The translations under genes and the position numbers were made by a program. DNA of 64,000 bases from Rhizoclosmatium globosum (Eukaryota > Chytridiomycota > Chytridiomycetes > Chytridiales > Chytriomycetaceae): contig MCGO01000109.1 of the NCBI GenBank assembly GCA_002104985.1, forward strand, positions 1-64,000, given 5' to 3'. Below are positions 11,420 to 24,800 of the stretch, piece by piece (positions within the stretch are counted from its first letter, which is position 1; each line of letters begins with the position of its first letter). Under the pieces are notes generated by a model that had not been told where the DNA came from, did not search any database, and worked only from the letters and a program-made list of their open reading frames with translations.

Positions 11420-12642
11420 ATGAGCAACTCAGAGACGATTGACGTGCGTATCACTTTGCTACCTGGTACAGTCTCCAATCTAAACATTGCAATAGCGCAT
11501 CATTGGAATACCTGCTGGAATCGCATCAGGCGTGACAAAGCTGATTGTTGGAGTTGAGTACTGTCCCTTGTGTGTGATTCATATCAATGTCTCCAAGATA
11601 AGCATAAGCATCTAACCCACATCTGATGTTACATCCACAACCATACAACAGCATCCATTGGATACAGTCAAAGTCCGCATGCAAACTGAAGGTGGATTCG
11701 GCCGCTTCAAAGGTCCTCTTGACTGTCTCATGTCAACAGTTCGTCGGGTAACCTGTCCACTTAAGCAAACATACGAACGACGCTGCTAAATGATACAATG
11801 CCAGGAAGGTTTCATGGCCCTCTATCGAGGCGCTACACCGCCGCTGATTGGATGGACGATCATGGACTCGGTGACATTGACAACGTTGACAAATATGCGG
11901 ATTCTGTTGCAAGACATGCATCCTGAACGACCTTTGAATACGGGAGATCAGTGTATTGCTGGATTAGTAGCTGGACTGACTGTATCGTTCGTCGCGACAC
12001 CAATCGAGTTGTTGAAGGCGAAACTGCAGGTTCAGTACAATGTGAAGGGAGGTATAGAGGGAAAGTTGTATACGGGGCCTGTGGATCTTGCGAGGAAGCT
12101 TGTTAGGAATCATGGTGTTGGGGTGTTGTACCAAGGCTTAGTTCCGTGCTTGATGTTTCGGAGTTTCTTTTGGGCGCTTTGGGGCAGTTATGATGTGAGT
12201 TTGTTATAATGGTGATTGTAAGATGCTTATCTGGTTGTATCCTGTAGGTTTATTCGCAGTGGCTCAAGCAGAGAGGGTATTCTGACTCCATGACGGCATT
12301 CTTGGCGGGAGGAATGAGTGCGAATACGTTTTGGACTATTTCGTATCCATGCGATGTCATCAAAAACCGGATTATGGCACAGAAGGATCCTGGGGCTGGA
12401 AGTAAAGCATGGCAGTATCCAAACGTTTCATCGTGTGCGAAGCATATATTCAAGACTGGTGCGTTATTAATTGTGGTAAATTAATTGGTGTTCTGTTCTT
12501 ATGTATTGTGAGTGTAGAAGGAATCAAGGGATTCTATCGAGGGTTCGCTCCGTGCTTCTTGCGAAGTTTTCCCATGAACGGTGCAGCCATCTTGGTCTTT
12601 GAAACAGTGTCCTCGACAGGAAAGAAGCTGTTTAAGAATTGA
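11420..12642 (+). CDS. Mitochondrial carrier family (SLC25) protein, 300 aa
   Basis: Six exons (11420-11443, 11496-11552, 11652-11747, 11805-12194, 12248-12458, 12518-12642) give 300 aa, the canonical carrier length. The three repeats carry the signature Px[DE]xx[KR]: HPLDTVKVRMQ, TPIELLKAKLQ and YPCDVIKNRIM. Each is followed by a GxxxxYRG-like matrix helix (GFMALYRG, GVLYQG, GIKGFYRG). The protein should exchange small metabolites across the mitochondrial inner membrane. The third-repeat sequence GGMSANTFWTISYPCDVIKNR suggests the carnitine/amino-acid branch (SLC25A20/29/45/47/48, yeast Crc1/Ymc1), but the substrate cannot be set from sequence alone. The first exon codes for only eight residues. 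Confidence 0.88.
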
Positions 12643-12716
12643 ATATAGATATAGATATATTTAGTGAATAGTTCTCATCTTTTGCCTGTTTTTTGGAAAG
12701 TTCAAGCAAACCAACA

Positions 12717-13335
12717 ATGATCCGCACAACCCGTCTTTTCACATTGCCCATGCGATCAATGCTCATCCGCCCTCTTTCTACTGCTCCTATTCGAGGAACA
12801 TCGTTCTTGCCCGTGTCCACCTTGACCCTGTCTCGGCCTTATCCAAGAGCAACAACCCCTTCTCAAAAGAACCACCACATGCACCTTCACCTTCACCAAC
12901 ACCGGCAGTACCACAACCAATCGCAACCAAGTGCAACCGATGACTCATCACCGCCACAGCCACTTCTCCTTCTAATCGCAGGCTACCTTGTCCTCATCAA
13001 CGCCGGCGCCGTGGCTCTGTTTTGGTACGACAAGAACCAGGCACAAAAGAAAGGGTGGCGCGTCCCTGAGAAACAGCTTCAATTGACAGCGTTGCTTGGT
13101 GGCTGGATTGGAGGTTTGTTTTGGTACTCTTCATTCTGCTTATTGAATGCATACATCAGGAATGTGGGCGATGAAACAGTTTAAACACAAGACGGTCAAG
13201 AAGGAGTTTCAGCAACCATACTATGTTGCTGTCGTTGGAAATATGGTCATTATGGGTGGTCTTGCTGGCGCGTGGATGTTCTTGCCTCGATTTAGGCAGA
13301 GTGCGAAGAGCTTTGTGAGAGGGATTGTTGGATAG
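12717..13335 (+). CDS. DUF1294 family membrane protein, 190 aa
   Basis: Exons 12717-13113 and 13160-13335 keep frame. The N-terminal 90 residues are rich in Arg, Ser and Thr and low in acidic residues (MIRTTRLFTLPMRSMLIRPL), as in a mitochondrial targeting sequence, followed by a His/Gln-rich stretch. The C-terminal half has the DUF1294 signature: a TM segment ending in WYDKNQAQKKGWRVPEKQL, then ALLGGWIGGMWAMKQFKHKT and KKEF, and a last TM segment. The GG|M junction across the intron restores the family's continuous motif, which supports the splice. The function of this family is unknown. A mitochondrial membrane location is inferred. Confidence 0.75.
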
Positions 13336-13834
13336 ACCACAATGGACTGTCCATGGATATTAAGATTGGTCAGACAGGACTCCTGCCATATCACGACTGG
13401 CACTAATAAATAATCAATAAATATCTAATGGATGACCCGACCAAAAACAACGAATGTCGCCAAAAATGTTAAAGTTGGAAAAGTAAACCCGGATCATTCC
13501 GTAAATAAAGTTACGTCATTCTCATTTGCCCATGTGAAGCAGCAATCTACGTATCTGATTTCTCGCTTCCGTATGTGGCGCGAAAGAGTATAAGAAGGAA
13601 AGGTCCGGATCGGATTCGTTCTCCGATATTCCCCGACCCCTCCCAAAACCCGCGTCCCCCGTGTCTCCCGCGTCTCCACCCACATCCAAACACGCCCATG
13701 ATCACCTCCAGCTATTCCAAGTGCGTGTCTTCCCCGAGACCCTCGAATCATTCTTATCTGTTCCTTATCTGATTCATCTGATTCGACTCCCACCACCAAA
13801 CCAACCAACAAAAAACAGATTTGAAACGACGCCG
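13336..13834. other. Intergenic and PYC promoter region, no gene seen
   Basis: This gap holds the 3' end of the DUF1294 gene and the promoter and 5' leader of the pyruvate carboxylase gene. A pyrimidine-rich, C-runs segment at about 13625-13690 and an AC-rich stretch at 13785-13820 precede the start codon, as is common for highly expressed fungal genes. I see no coding frame that I would trust. Confidence 0.5.
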
Positions 13835-16800
13835 ATGCTTCGAAGTGTCGCCGCCACCGAGCCGCCGCAATCGCCAAAAACCGCGTCGCAGCCAACGATC
13901 CTCGCGGCGAATCGCGGTGAAATTGCCCTGAGAATCATCAGAGCCGGACGCGAACTGAACATGAAATGCATTGTACTTTGTCTCTTTCGTTGCTGCCTAA
14001 AACAACCCTAACCCTAAGTGTGTGTACTAGGCTATCTACTCGTTCGAAGACAGGCTCTCAATGCACAGAACTAGGGCGGACAAGTCCTACCAAATCGGTT
14101 CCCCTGAAACCCACACCCCTGTTGGAGGTACCCCACTCCACTCCACTCAACTTTACTCCAACCTCATCTAACGAGTAACTCCCCCGCCTCTTTCTCCCCC
14201 GCAACCCCCCACCAGCATACCTCGCAATCAACGACATCATCGACATTGCAAAGTCAAAGAACGTCGACGTGATCCACCCCGGATACGGTTTCCTCTCGGA
14301 GAACCCTCAATTCGCAGCTGCCTGTGAAGCTGCGGGAATTGCGTTCGTGGGTCCCGCGCCTGAAGTCATTCTTGCGTGTGGAGATAAGACGAAGGCGAGA
14401 GAGATGGCGATTAAGGCGGGGGTGCCGGTTGTTCCTGGGTCTGATGGCGCTGTTAAGAATGTGAGCTCTAATTTTTGATAAACACACGTGTTGTGCGTGT
14501 GTGTTATCTCTGTTTGACTCATCATATATTTATAACAATGACGAATAGGCAACTGATGCCGTTGCCTTTGCGGAGAAACATGGTCTTCCAATCATTATCA
14601 AAGCTGCGAATGGTGGTGGTGGTCGAGGAATGCGTGTAGTCAGAGACATGGAATCCCTTCCTATGCTCTTTGAACGTGCTCGATCTGAATCTCTTTCTGC
14701 GTTTGGTGACGACACTCTCTTTATCGAAAAGTTGATTGAGAAGCCAAGGTTTGTTACCGCACATGTTGTTGCATTGGTCACCATAGATAACGAAACCTCT
14801 AAAATTACAAACCACCAATCAACAGACACATCGAAGTCCAGATCCTCGCAGATGGACAAGGAAATGTTATCCATTTGTACGAGCGTGACTGTTCCGTTCA
14901 ACGTCGTCACCAGAAAGTCGTTGAATACGGTCCCTCCTTCCTCCCAGAAGCCAAACGCCAACTCCTCCTCGATGATGCAATCAAATTGGCGAAAGCGTCT
15001 GGATACAAGAATGCTGGAACAGTCGAGTTCCTCGTTGACCAGAACGATACGCACTATTTCATTGAAATCAACCCGCGTGTGCAGGTGGAGCACTGTGTAA
15101 CTGAGGAGATTACGGGAGTCGATATTGTTGCTTCGCAAATTCAGATTGCGTTGGGCAAGTCGCTGCCGGAGTTGGGATTGACCCAGGATAAGATTCAGAT
15201 GCGGTGAGTTAGAGTTTCTTTGTTTTGGTGCACGGCTAAACAAGCCTAAAAATGATAGTGGATTCGCTATTCAATGTCGTATCACTGCTGAAGACCCTCG
15301 TCAGAACTTCCAGCCTGATAGTGGAAGAATCTCAATGTACAGATCCCCTGGTGGTAACGGTATCCGTCTGGACGGTGGACCAGCTTACTCGGGTGCCCTC
15401 ATTTCCCCACACTACGACTCTCTTCTCGTCAAGTGTATCGCCGTTGGCAGAGACTACACCGCCTCCCGTCTCAAAATGCTTGCCGCTCTCTCCGAGTTCC
15501 GTGTCCGTGGAATCAAGAACAACATCGACTGGCTCATGAAACTCCTCCAACACCCTACATTTGCCGCTGGTGGTAAAGTCTGGACGACTTTCATTGACGA
15601 CACACCCGAACTCTTCCGTGACTACGAGCACGAGCAAAAGTGCGGTCAACAGTTAATGCGATACCTCGGAGAACTCATCGTCAACGGCCCACAAGTCCCC
15701 GGCCAAGTCGGCGTCCCAGAACTCAAAGGCGAAGCCATTGTCCCAGAACTCCCCAACGCCCCTCCAACAGCCGCAACAGTCTCCTGCCTGAAAGGATGGC
15801 GCAACATCCTCGTCGACCAAGGCCCGGACGCATTCTGTGCCGCAATCCGAAAACACCCAGGAGTCCTCGTCACAGACACAACCTGGCGTGACGCCCACCA
15901 ATCCATCCTCGCAACCCGCGTCCGAACAATCGACATTGCCAAAATCGCACCCCTCACCTCCCACGCCCTCCAAAACTGTTTCTCTCTCGAATCATGGGGT
16001 GGGGCCACATTCGACGTATCCCTCCGATTCCTCAAAGAATGTCCATGGGACCGTCTCGACATTCTCCGCAAACTCGTGCCCAACATTCCATTCCAGATGC
16101 TCCTCCGAGGCGCGAACGCTGTCGGGTACACAGCGTACCCGGACCACGTCGTTTACGAGTTTTGTGAACACGCCGTCAAACACGGGATGGATATTTTCCG
16201 AGTCTTTGATTCCCTGAACTACGTGGATAACTTGAAACTTGGTATCGACGCGGTGAAGAAGGCTGGTGGAGTCGCTGAAGCTGCGATCTCGTACACTGGA
16301 GATGTGAGCGACTTGTCAAAGAAGAGGTATGATCTCGCGTATTACTTGGATTTGACGGATAAGCTTGTTGCCGATGGGATTCATATTTTGGGGATTAAGG
16401 ATATGGCTGGGTTGTTGAAGCCAAGGGCTGCTACAATGTTGATTGGAGCGATTAGAAAGAAGTATCCGGATTTGGTTATTCACTTGCACACGGTGAGTTT
16501 ATTGGGGTTTTTGGTGATGTTGGAAGCTAAAGGTTGGATGTTTAGCACGACACTGCTGGAACTGGTATTGCTACTTACCTTGCTGCCGTTGCTGCTGGTG
16601 TTGATATTGTTGACTGTGCTGTTGACTCGCTCTCTGGACAAACTTCCCAGCCATCTATGGGTGCCTTTGTTGCTTCTGCCGAGAACACTGGAATCGAGCC
16701 ATCCGCTGTCCAGGCACTTTCTGGATACTGGGAACAAATCCGTCTTCTCTACTCTCCATTCGAATCACCAATGCCACCATCTGACTCGTCCATCTATTAC

Positions 16801-17772
16801 ACGGAAATGCCAGGTGGTCAATACACTAACTTGCAGTTTCAATCCCGTCAACTTGGTCTCGGTAAAGAATGGACACGTATCAAAGCTGCCTATGCCCAAG
16901 CCAACCGTCTTTGTGGTGACATTGTGAAAGTAACTCCATCCTCCAAAGTCGTTGGTGACTTGGCTCAGTTCATGGTTGCCCAAAACTTGTCTGAACAAGA
17001 TGTCCACGACCGCGCCGGAACTCTCTCCTTCCCCCAATCTGTCGTCGAGTACTTCCAAGGATACCTTGGTCAACCTCCATACGGCTACCCAGAGCCCCTC
17101 CGCACCAAGATCCTCACCGCCAAGAACGTCCACCCCGTCAACGGCCGCCCAGGTGCATCCATGCCCGCCATCAACATGAACGACCTCAAAGCCTCCCTCA
17201 TCGAGAAATTCGGCGACGACATCCGCGACGTGGACGTCCTCTCCGCCGCCCTCTACCCAAAAGTATTTGACGAATACCGCACCGCAATCGACCTCTTCGG
17301 CCCCATCCAACTCATCCCAACCCAATACTTCCTCCGCCCCATGGAAATCGGCGAGGAATTCGAGTACATTGGCGAAGAAGGAAACCACATGATTGTCCGC
17401 TTCGTAGCCGTTGGACCTCTCGACGAAATCACGCTCCGCCGCGACGTGTTCTTTATGATTGATGGTGAAGCGCGGGTGATTGATGTTCCTGATAAGGCTG
17501 GGGAGAAGACAGCAAAGGCAACATCGATTGTGCGTGTGAAGGCGGACCCGAAGTCGAAGCATGAGTGTGGAGCGCCGATGGCTGGTCTTGTTGTAGATGT
17601 TCCTGTGAAGGAGGGACAGGCTGTGAAAATGGGACAACCGATTGCTGTGTTGTCGGCAATGAAGATGGAGACGATTGTAGCAGCGACTATGGATGGTGTT
17701 GTGGAGAAGGTTTGTGTGAAGCAAGGTGATTATATTGCGTCTGGGGATTTGATTGCAAGGGTTGTGGAGTGA
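13835..17772 (+). CDS. PYC: Pyruvate carboxylase, 1172 aa, seven exons
   Basis: This biotin enzyme carboxylates pyruvate to oxaloacetate and refills the TCA cycle; fungal forms are cytosolic. Exons are 13835-13972, 14031-14127, 14216-14460, 14549-14748, 14826-15203, 15259-16492 and 16546-17772, all in frame. The N-terminal biotin carboxylase domain starts at [20 protein letters not shown] and holds the ATP loop [14 protein letters not shown] and the active-site run [20 protein letters not shown]. The carboxyltransferase domain starts near [17 protein letters not shown], with metal-binding residues in HLHTHDTAGTG. The C-terminal biotinyl domain contains VLSAMKMET, where the MKM lysine is biotinylated. 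Length and domain order match the family. There is no targeting peptide beyond a short Ser/Pro-rich leader. No frame defects were found. Confidence 0.96.
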
Positions 17773-17925
17773 TTTTTGGTTTGGTTTTGAGTTTTTTTAG
17801 TTATAAAACTAGTGCTATTTGAAAACTTTATCCAGACGTTATGCTAAATGAAATTGAAGTTACTTATATTATACACATTTACTTCCAAATAGCAATGATT
17901 AACATTTATTCTGTCCGAGACCAAA

Positions 17926-20477
17926 TCACCCAATTAACTCTTTTTCTAATTCAGAAACCATAGCATCCAGCTGCTCCAATTTTGTCGATCCGTACTTTCT
18001 TGCGAAGTACATTTTGCTCCCAAGAATAGGTTGAAGAAGATTCCCTACCATGGCATGTTGAAAGGAGTGTGAAGAATCCACATTGATATTGACAGAATAT
18101 CCTGGATAATTGACTAGAGACCCATAGAAGTAAGGAGAATCGGCTTTTGAAACCAAGAACATTGCATGTGGAATCGAATCCAAGTAAATCTTTGAGTGTA
18201 AACTCATCAATCCAACCACAACTTCTACGTTATTCAAAAATCCGGGCGTGCAAGGGATTTTGTACATGGAAGTGCGTGAGTCAAGCTGCTTTCGCTGAAC
18301 AAAAACAACAATATATCCAGGATAGTCTCTGCGTTTCAATACAAAGAATATATCAAAACCTGACTCTCCATCACCATTCAACACGACTTGCAACTTTCTG
18401 CCGTCAAACAAATCGCTGGGAATGTTATCCGTATTCTTCTGTACGATGAATTGAGACAAATCAGGCCCACATTGTTCATTTGAATAGAATACGCTCGCAA
18501 CACGGATTTGAACAGTTGAATCAAGAAACGCCGAATTCAATTGTGATCCTCGCAATATATCAGACAGACTAACTTCGTTGTACCCCAAGACAAGAAATGA
18601 GTTGATTCGAACACAATAGAAATGAGCGTCGAAAGACTGTGGCGAAAACCGAACAAGGGAGTCGGGAGAACTGTCGATGACACTCAACAATTCCTTCAAT
18701 GACGCCATAAGTCCACGTTCATATTCGTCAAGCACGTTTTGTTCATTTTCTTGTCTTTCCAGAACTTGTGGTATGACAAAATATGGAACAATAACGCGTC
18801 CATCTTCTTGAATCAAACACATTCCAGCTGATATCAAGTCATTCCAGCTAATGTTTTGAGCGAAAGGCAAAGCCAATTTTCCGAATGGACAAAAAAGCAG
18901 ATTCTTCACAGGAGTGTTGGTGAATGCGAATGCGAGTAGTTTCAATGTATCAGAAACCGATAATTCCAGATTCAAAAAGTCGATAAGTACTGCATTTCGA
19001 GCCTTTTGGAATTCTTCTTCTGCCCAGGTCTCTTCATTCATTTGACTTAATTTCTTGGCAAATTGTGTAAGAAGTCCTGGAACTCCGCCCAAATAGTAAA
19101 CGTTTTTTGCAAATTTGTTGTTGATGACAAAGTTCGGATGACGCTTCAAAATAAAAGGCACAATCATATCGATGGCCTCTCCATGTGTAAGAAATTGAAT
19201 AGAAATATTTTCAATGCCAGGATGAGACATATACGCTGCTCTTGTCATGTTTACGTCCGTTCCAGTGAGGAGACAAAACAAAGTAATGCATGAGGATTTC
19301 GAGATACAAGACGAATTACACAACGTGTCCAACAGAAGGTTGAAGTTAACATCCCCCAATTCTTGATATTCATCAACACCAACAAACAGAAGCACATCGC
19401 CTGTACCACCACTCTTCTTCCAGTGATAATCAACAATTAATAAAACCAAACCAAGAGTCAAGTGGCTTCTGTTTGAAGGTGAGTTACAACACATCCACTC
19501 TCCGAAAGTGACATGTGATTTAAAAATGGCGTGTAAGACTCGCCAAGCAAATGAACACTGAATTCCAAGATGTTCATCAATCCAACTGGTTGCGTTTCCG
19601 TGTTTTCCAAAGGAAATTATAACTTCAAGGCGTTTTCCTGGGATACCAGTTATATCCAGAATCGTTCTTGAGCATTCTTCTAAAAGACGGGTTTTACCCA
19701 GACCAGGACCTCCAACACACACAGGAATCGGTCGCCTGCTTTGATCTCTACAAGTGCGATATTCATGGGTCTTTATGAAACATTGTGCAATGAGTTTGAT
19801 GCATCCGTCTCGTCCAACCAAAGGAAACGCTTGTTCTTGGTTCACTACTGGATTTTCGGATATGTCTGTAAACTCAGATGCTGTTAACCAGTCGTTTAGA
19901 GCCTTTGGTATCATTCGAATTGAGATGGAACTCGTGAACTTTTTTCCAGCTGCAACAGCTGGTCTCCAATTTTTAGAATGTACGGTCAGTGAACCTAAGG
20001 ATAAAACTTACATGGAGCAAGGACTATTACATGACAAGGTTTGTCAGAACTTGAAGCCAAATAGAACGAAAGCTGTTCCCAAGGGAGCATCACCTGCAAG
20101 CAACCTGGTAAACAAGCGCTGAGTCTTTTTACCATACAAACATTAAAAGTGAATCCATCCGATTGTAGATGCTTTCCAATGGTTGAATCGGCCTCAGACC
20201 CATCATACCTAGATCCATCTTTCCCAAACTCACCACCAAAGCATGCTACATTCATTGCCTGTATAGATTGCTCAATCTCAATCTTGGTCAACCCTTCGCC
20301 ATCATCCTTCAAGACCCTTAAGAGCGTAAGATCCGAGGGATCAAGGCCTGCCAACCGAGACTTCATCTTCGCATATACCACATCCTTCAGACTATCAACT
20401 GAAGTAGTGAGATCGTCTACAACCACTTCAAAGCTTGCGAGGCAGGCGTTGTTGAAAAGGCAAACGATTTTTGGCAT
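17926..20477 (-). CDS. Crinkler (CRN)-type protein: ubiquitin-like header, P-loop NTPase, nuclease-like C-terminus, 832 aa
   Basis: Exons 20477-20012 and 19958-17926 keep frame. Residues 1 to about 90 (VCLFNNACLASFEVVVDD, then DLTLLRVLKDDGEGLT) form the CRN N-terminal header, and the header region ends in CHVIVLAP just before the phase-1 intron. The next part is a STAND-like NTPase: Walker A GGPGLGKTRLLEE (about residues 238-250), Walker B LLFVGVDEYQELGD and sensor-like FCLLTGTD. The C-terminal region has GFDIFFVLKRR and VVFVQRKQL, spaced like the D...(E/Q)xK residues of PD-(D/E)xK nucleases known from NTPase-nuclease Crinklers. CRN proteins act as secreted or intracellular effectors in oomycetes and chytrids. 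The target is unknown here, and no classical signal peptide is seen, as is usual for fungal CRNs. Start 20477 is preferred to an upstream in-frame site because the header begins there. Confidence 0.8.
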
Positions 20478-20559
20478 CTTTCTTAATTTTTGGAATTTGG
20501 AAATTATGAAACCACATTTACTACGTAACCACATGATGTAAAATGTTTCCTTTAACTCG

Positions 20560-21663
20560 CGATAACAACAGATGGGGTAAACAACAAGAAGGCGACGAGT
20601 ATCCTTATTTCCATGACGCCAAGCATGACATCATTTTACAACATCCAGAAGTTTGTGCCCCGTCATTAAAAACCCATCAAGAAATACCACATTATTTCCT
20701 TGAATTTCATCCAAAACAGACCACATCAAATCCATATCTGTGTCTGGAAGTAGAGTATACCGCTCCGAAGCACCGTTGAAACGAACAACCATCGGGTAAG
20801 TGCTCAGACTCAGATGAATCCAAGTAGCTGCCCAGTTGGAATGGGGTGGGCATCACAGAGATGAACGCAAGACAGGTTGTTGATTTTCCTGTTCCCGGAG
20901 GTCCAAGAATTCATCCCAAACGTGAAGCTCCTACAACCCTTTCCTTGATGAATTTGAACTGATCACGGAACCTTTGGCGGCACTCAAGGACAAGTTTCGT
21001 GGAACTAACCCTGACTCTACAAAATAATCTGAATCCAGTCCAAATAGAGGTGGGGTTTCGTCGTAGGTATGATGACAGTTGATAGTATGTGGATTCCAAA
21101 TGACCTCCTTGAAGGGTTGAAAAAAGGCTAGAGTTCTAAGAGTTAGCCTTCTCGGTATCAAATTAAGTCGATGAACTTTACAAGGCACGGCAGGAGGTAG
21201 AACCAGCACATGACAAAGTTTTCTTGGGAGGGAAGTATATGGAGAGCTGTTCCGTTGGGTTCATGAGCTATGGTTTTAAAGCGCTGTAAGAGAAAAGAAA
21301 GCGTACTTTAGAAGGGAGTGATACCTTCCATTGTATGTTTTGCAGGTTTCTGAAGTGAATCTGAAAACAGATTTCTGGTAGCCGTGAATCAGAATCAACG
21401 GCTTTGCCTTCGTCTTCATCTTCGACGTACACTTGATCCATTGCTTGCTTAGATGCTCCCAACTCTTCTGCCGTAAGCCCTCCCACGTCTCCCTTGAAGA
21501 CTCTTACGAAGGTGAGGTCTGCAGCATCGAGACCCCTCAACCAAAATCGCCTCTTCACACGAATAGCCTCTTTGAGATGTTCAACGATGAGTGTCTCGTC
21601 AATGTCTACGTGAAACGCTGTGAGGTTGGCCTGGGTGGAGAGAACACAGAAGATTGTGAGCAT
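20560..21663 (-). pseudogene. Decayed Crinkler-type gene
   Basis: The ATG at 21663 opens a good CRN header (MLTIFCVLSTQANLTAFHVD, then DAADLTFVRVFKGDVGGLT). A first intron (CAG-type acceptor near 21270) leads into MNPTEQLSIYFP. From there the frame must shift to reach KLCHVLVLPPAVP, and again to reach CRQRFRDQFKFIKERVVGAS. The P-loop GPPGTGKST near 20890-20915 lies behind an in-frame stop. The downstream part is riddled with stops. The P-loop context after the KERV-GAS segment resembles a second CRN NTPase class. The element lies about 80 bp upstream of the intact CRN on the same strand, so it is probably a tandem relative with a different effector half. Several independent lesions make true decay more likely than sequencing error. 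The left boundary is approximate. Confidence 0.65.
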
Positions 21664-21822
21664 CGTTTTTCTCTTCCTTGAGAACAGCGTAGAGAACAAA
21701 CGTATTAAATTGAATTAGAAAGTACATCAATGATTTTGTTACTCTTCCGTTCATCAATTTGTTGTTCAATATCATTTCTCTGTTTTCATTTCCAAATTTG
21801 GGAGCTGAGTTGAAACAAGAAG

Positions 21823-24800
21823 ATGCAACTGGATGCAGATGTGCTTGTGAACCCTGGACCAGGGATGGCGGGAGTGTTCCGCATCACATCGACGATAGTG
21901 AATCTTGCCGAGGGAGTACCGCATGATCGGGCACGGATTCGACGACTTGCTTTAAGGATTCAGGTGTGTGTACCCGTTGACAGCTAATTGGGTAGTTCGT
22001 GTTAACCTAGTTTGGTGTATTTGCGTATTTGCTAGATGCTCAGTCTCTCGTTGAACACTCTTTCGCACTTTGGAGAACTGGGCGATGTTGGAAGCACCGA
22101 AGAAGGTGGTGCATCGACACCAAAGCAAACTAGGCCTGGCACACCTTCAATTACTTCAAAGTCTTCAAGGGAAAAAGAAAAGGAAAAGCGACTGAGCCTC
22201 GTTGAATCGGCAAAGAACAAGTTGGCGGCAATTGTCACTACTTCATCACCACTTTCAATGTCAACTTCGAATCAAACTTCAAATTTAAATCACTCTTCAA
22301 ACGACGCTGACTCAGACTTCGAAGACAGTGAAAAGGAGGCCGCCCAGTTGGTTCAGAGGAAAATGTCGTCTCGGGCTTGGAATGCTGTCAGGCGTCTTTC
22401 TTCAATGGCCCTGTCTCCACTCGCTCAAACTGCGATGCCACAACTGCCACTTGAGCAACAGCAGCTGCAACTGCCTGGAACTATCCCCCTCTCTCCCTCC
22501 CGCCGCATTCCTCCCTCCCACATGTCCCTCTCTTCCCTCCTGCTTCTCCTTGAACGCATCAAGGGCTTCATCAAGAACAACTCTTCAAGTGACTTGCTCA
22601 GAATAATGGGTACCCGCCAACGCTTTGAAGATCGTCTTAAAGGGTTTCAAGGACTTGTTCGTACCTGGGTCGAGGAAGTTGGTGATGGGGTGTGTATTTG
22701 TGTTTGATCACAAGCGAGATTGGTTGAGTGCACCTGCAACTGAGAGAAAGAACAATTCATCACAATGAGATGACTCACCGAAGGCGAGACCGAGTTTGAA
22801 TCTTACAGGGCAATAGCGAGTGGAGCGAACATTAATGTCAAACGTGTGAGGAGAAGGAAAGAATAGCGAGTGAAGGACATCAAAAACGATCAGCACTCTT
22901 CAGACAGTGCCGATGTCTCTTTTTCCGTCTCTAACTTACCGCATGTGGCATTACAAATCAAACTAACCAACGCTCAAAGATCGACTCACCGGAAACATAT
23001 GATCTCGACGACGTACAAGATATAGTCTCAGACATTGAATCACTCAAACAAATTCTATCAACTCATATCCTACGAGTCACTGGGGACCGCGAATATTCCC
23101 CCAAAAAATCACAACCCAATCTTGACGAAAATCAAGACTATGATTCTAGCACAGACGATGACGGCGACTTTTCTCTCCTCTCCGAACTCCATATCCCAGA
23201 CGGAATGTACCCTGCATCCCTCGAATTCGCACACAGACGTCTCTCAGAACTCCTTGCAATCTCTCAGGAATCAACGCACCTGGCTGCTGTGTTCCAAACA
23301 CCCGTCCAATCCTCAGACACCGACCACTACAGCATCGATATTTCCCTTGAAATCAAATGGCTCGGTCTTGTTGTGAAGGCTCTTTCAGGATACCAGCCTC
23401 TTTCTCCGGGCTCCATCTCTCCATATGATCTCGATGAAGAAGGGGATGGTGCACCGTTGGGACCTATTGGAGTCTCTGAATCAGTCAGAGGATCCCTTTT
23501 TCCTCATGGGAACTCTGTGTTTGATGCACGCGATGTTGTCATTAAACGAGTTCGTACTCCAAAGAAACGTGACACTCGACAACAATTCTATGAATCCGTA
23601 CGTCTTATTTATTTGTGGTTTCCTTGACTATAACCTAACCCCAATTGTTCAGAGTTTATCATGGCTCCAAACATCCACAACAAACAAATCCCTCAAAATA
23701 CTTCCACTTCTTGGTGTATGCTACGAAACAATCCCACCTCTCCTCGTAACGCCATACCTCAAAAACGGAAACATTTTGCAGTACTCGAAACTATACCCGG
23801 GACATTCCCTTCGTTTGCTGACTGAGACTGCTTCGACAATGTCTGCGCTTCATTCGCTTGGGATCTTGCACGGTGCCCTGCGATCCTCGAATGTGTTGGT
23901 CGATGATGCGGGGAAAGCTGTTGTTGCTGATTTCGGATTGTGGGAGTATCGACGAGATGTTGGGATTGATGGTTTAGCAAGGAATGGATGGCGACGATGG
24001 ACAGCCCCAGAAGTCCTTCGTGGAGGTAATAATTACCCACCCGATTTCTTTTTTGCTGACTAATGCCGTCATATTAGGAAATCTGAAACCACACTCTGAT
24101 GTATACAGTTTCGCCATGACAATGTACGAAATCCTCTCCGGAAACATGCCCTTCCACAACACCCTAAACGACCCTGACGACCCAAACTCCGGATTCGACC
24201 CTGACACTGAAGAAAGCGATATCGCGCGATTAGTCCTCTTCGACTCAATTCGTCCAACAAGGCCGTCTCACTGCCCAGACAAATTCTGGGCTCTGATTGA
24301 ATCGTGCTGGATCCAAGACCCGTTACAACGTCCCTCGTTTTCAAGCATTGAAGGGCAATTACAGACCTTGTTGAAGATGCAAGCGCAGTTCCGTCGTCAA
24401 TCTCAAATCAAGTCACGCGCGGAAGCGTTTTTGGTTGAAGTCCCGTTGGATGATTTGATGAGCTCTGTGATGGCGGTTGGATCGCCAAAGTCGACTGCGA
24501 GGAACTCGTTGAATGTTGCGATTCCGTCTGCGGTTCCTGACCGTGTTTATGAGAAGGATCTTGATTCTGCAAAGTCGTCGAGTCGGATTAGTGTGAACTT
24601 GTCGTTTAACTTGGACTCGAATGTGTTGTTGTCGACAATTCGGCCACTTCCGCTTGGTATTGATTTGCCGCCCGAATCTGATGAGTCTGATACGGACTCT
24701 GATGGTGAAAATCTTCCAATTGATACGATTGAGGAATGGTCTTCCGAATATGACGAATCAATCTTTGCATTCTGGGATGTTTTGACTTCAACAATCAAGA

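Noticed and set aside
13995..14030. CCCTAACCCTAA, a telomere-like sequence
   Set aside because: Only two units, inside intron 1 of pyruvate carboxylase, where CTAAC serves as a branch site. This is not evidence of a chromosome end.
16765..17724. 319-codon open frame antisense to pyruvate carboxylase
   Set aside because: It is complementary to well-supported coding sequence, has His/Leu/Ser-rich composition and no domain. It is a shadow frame.
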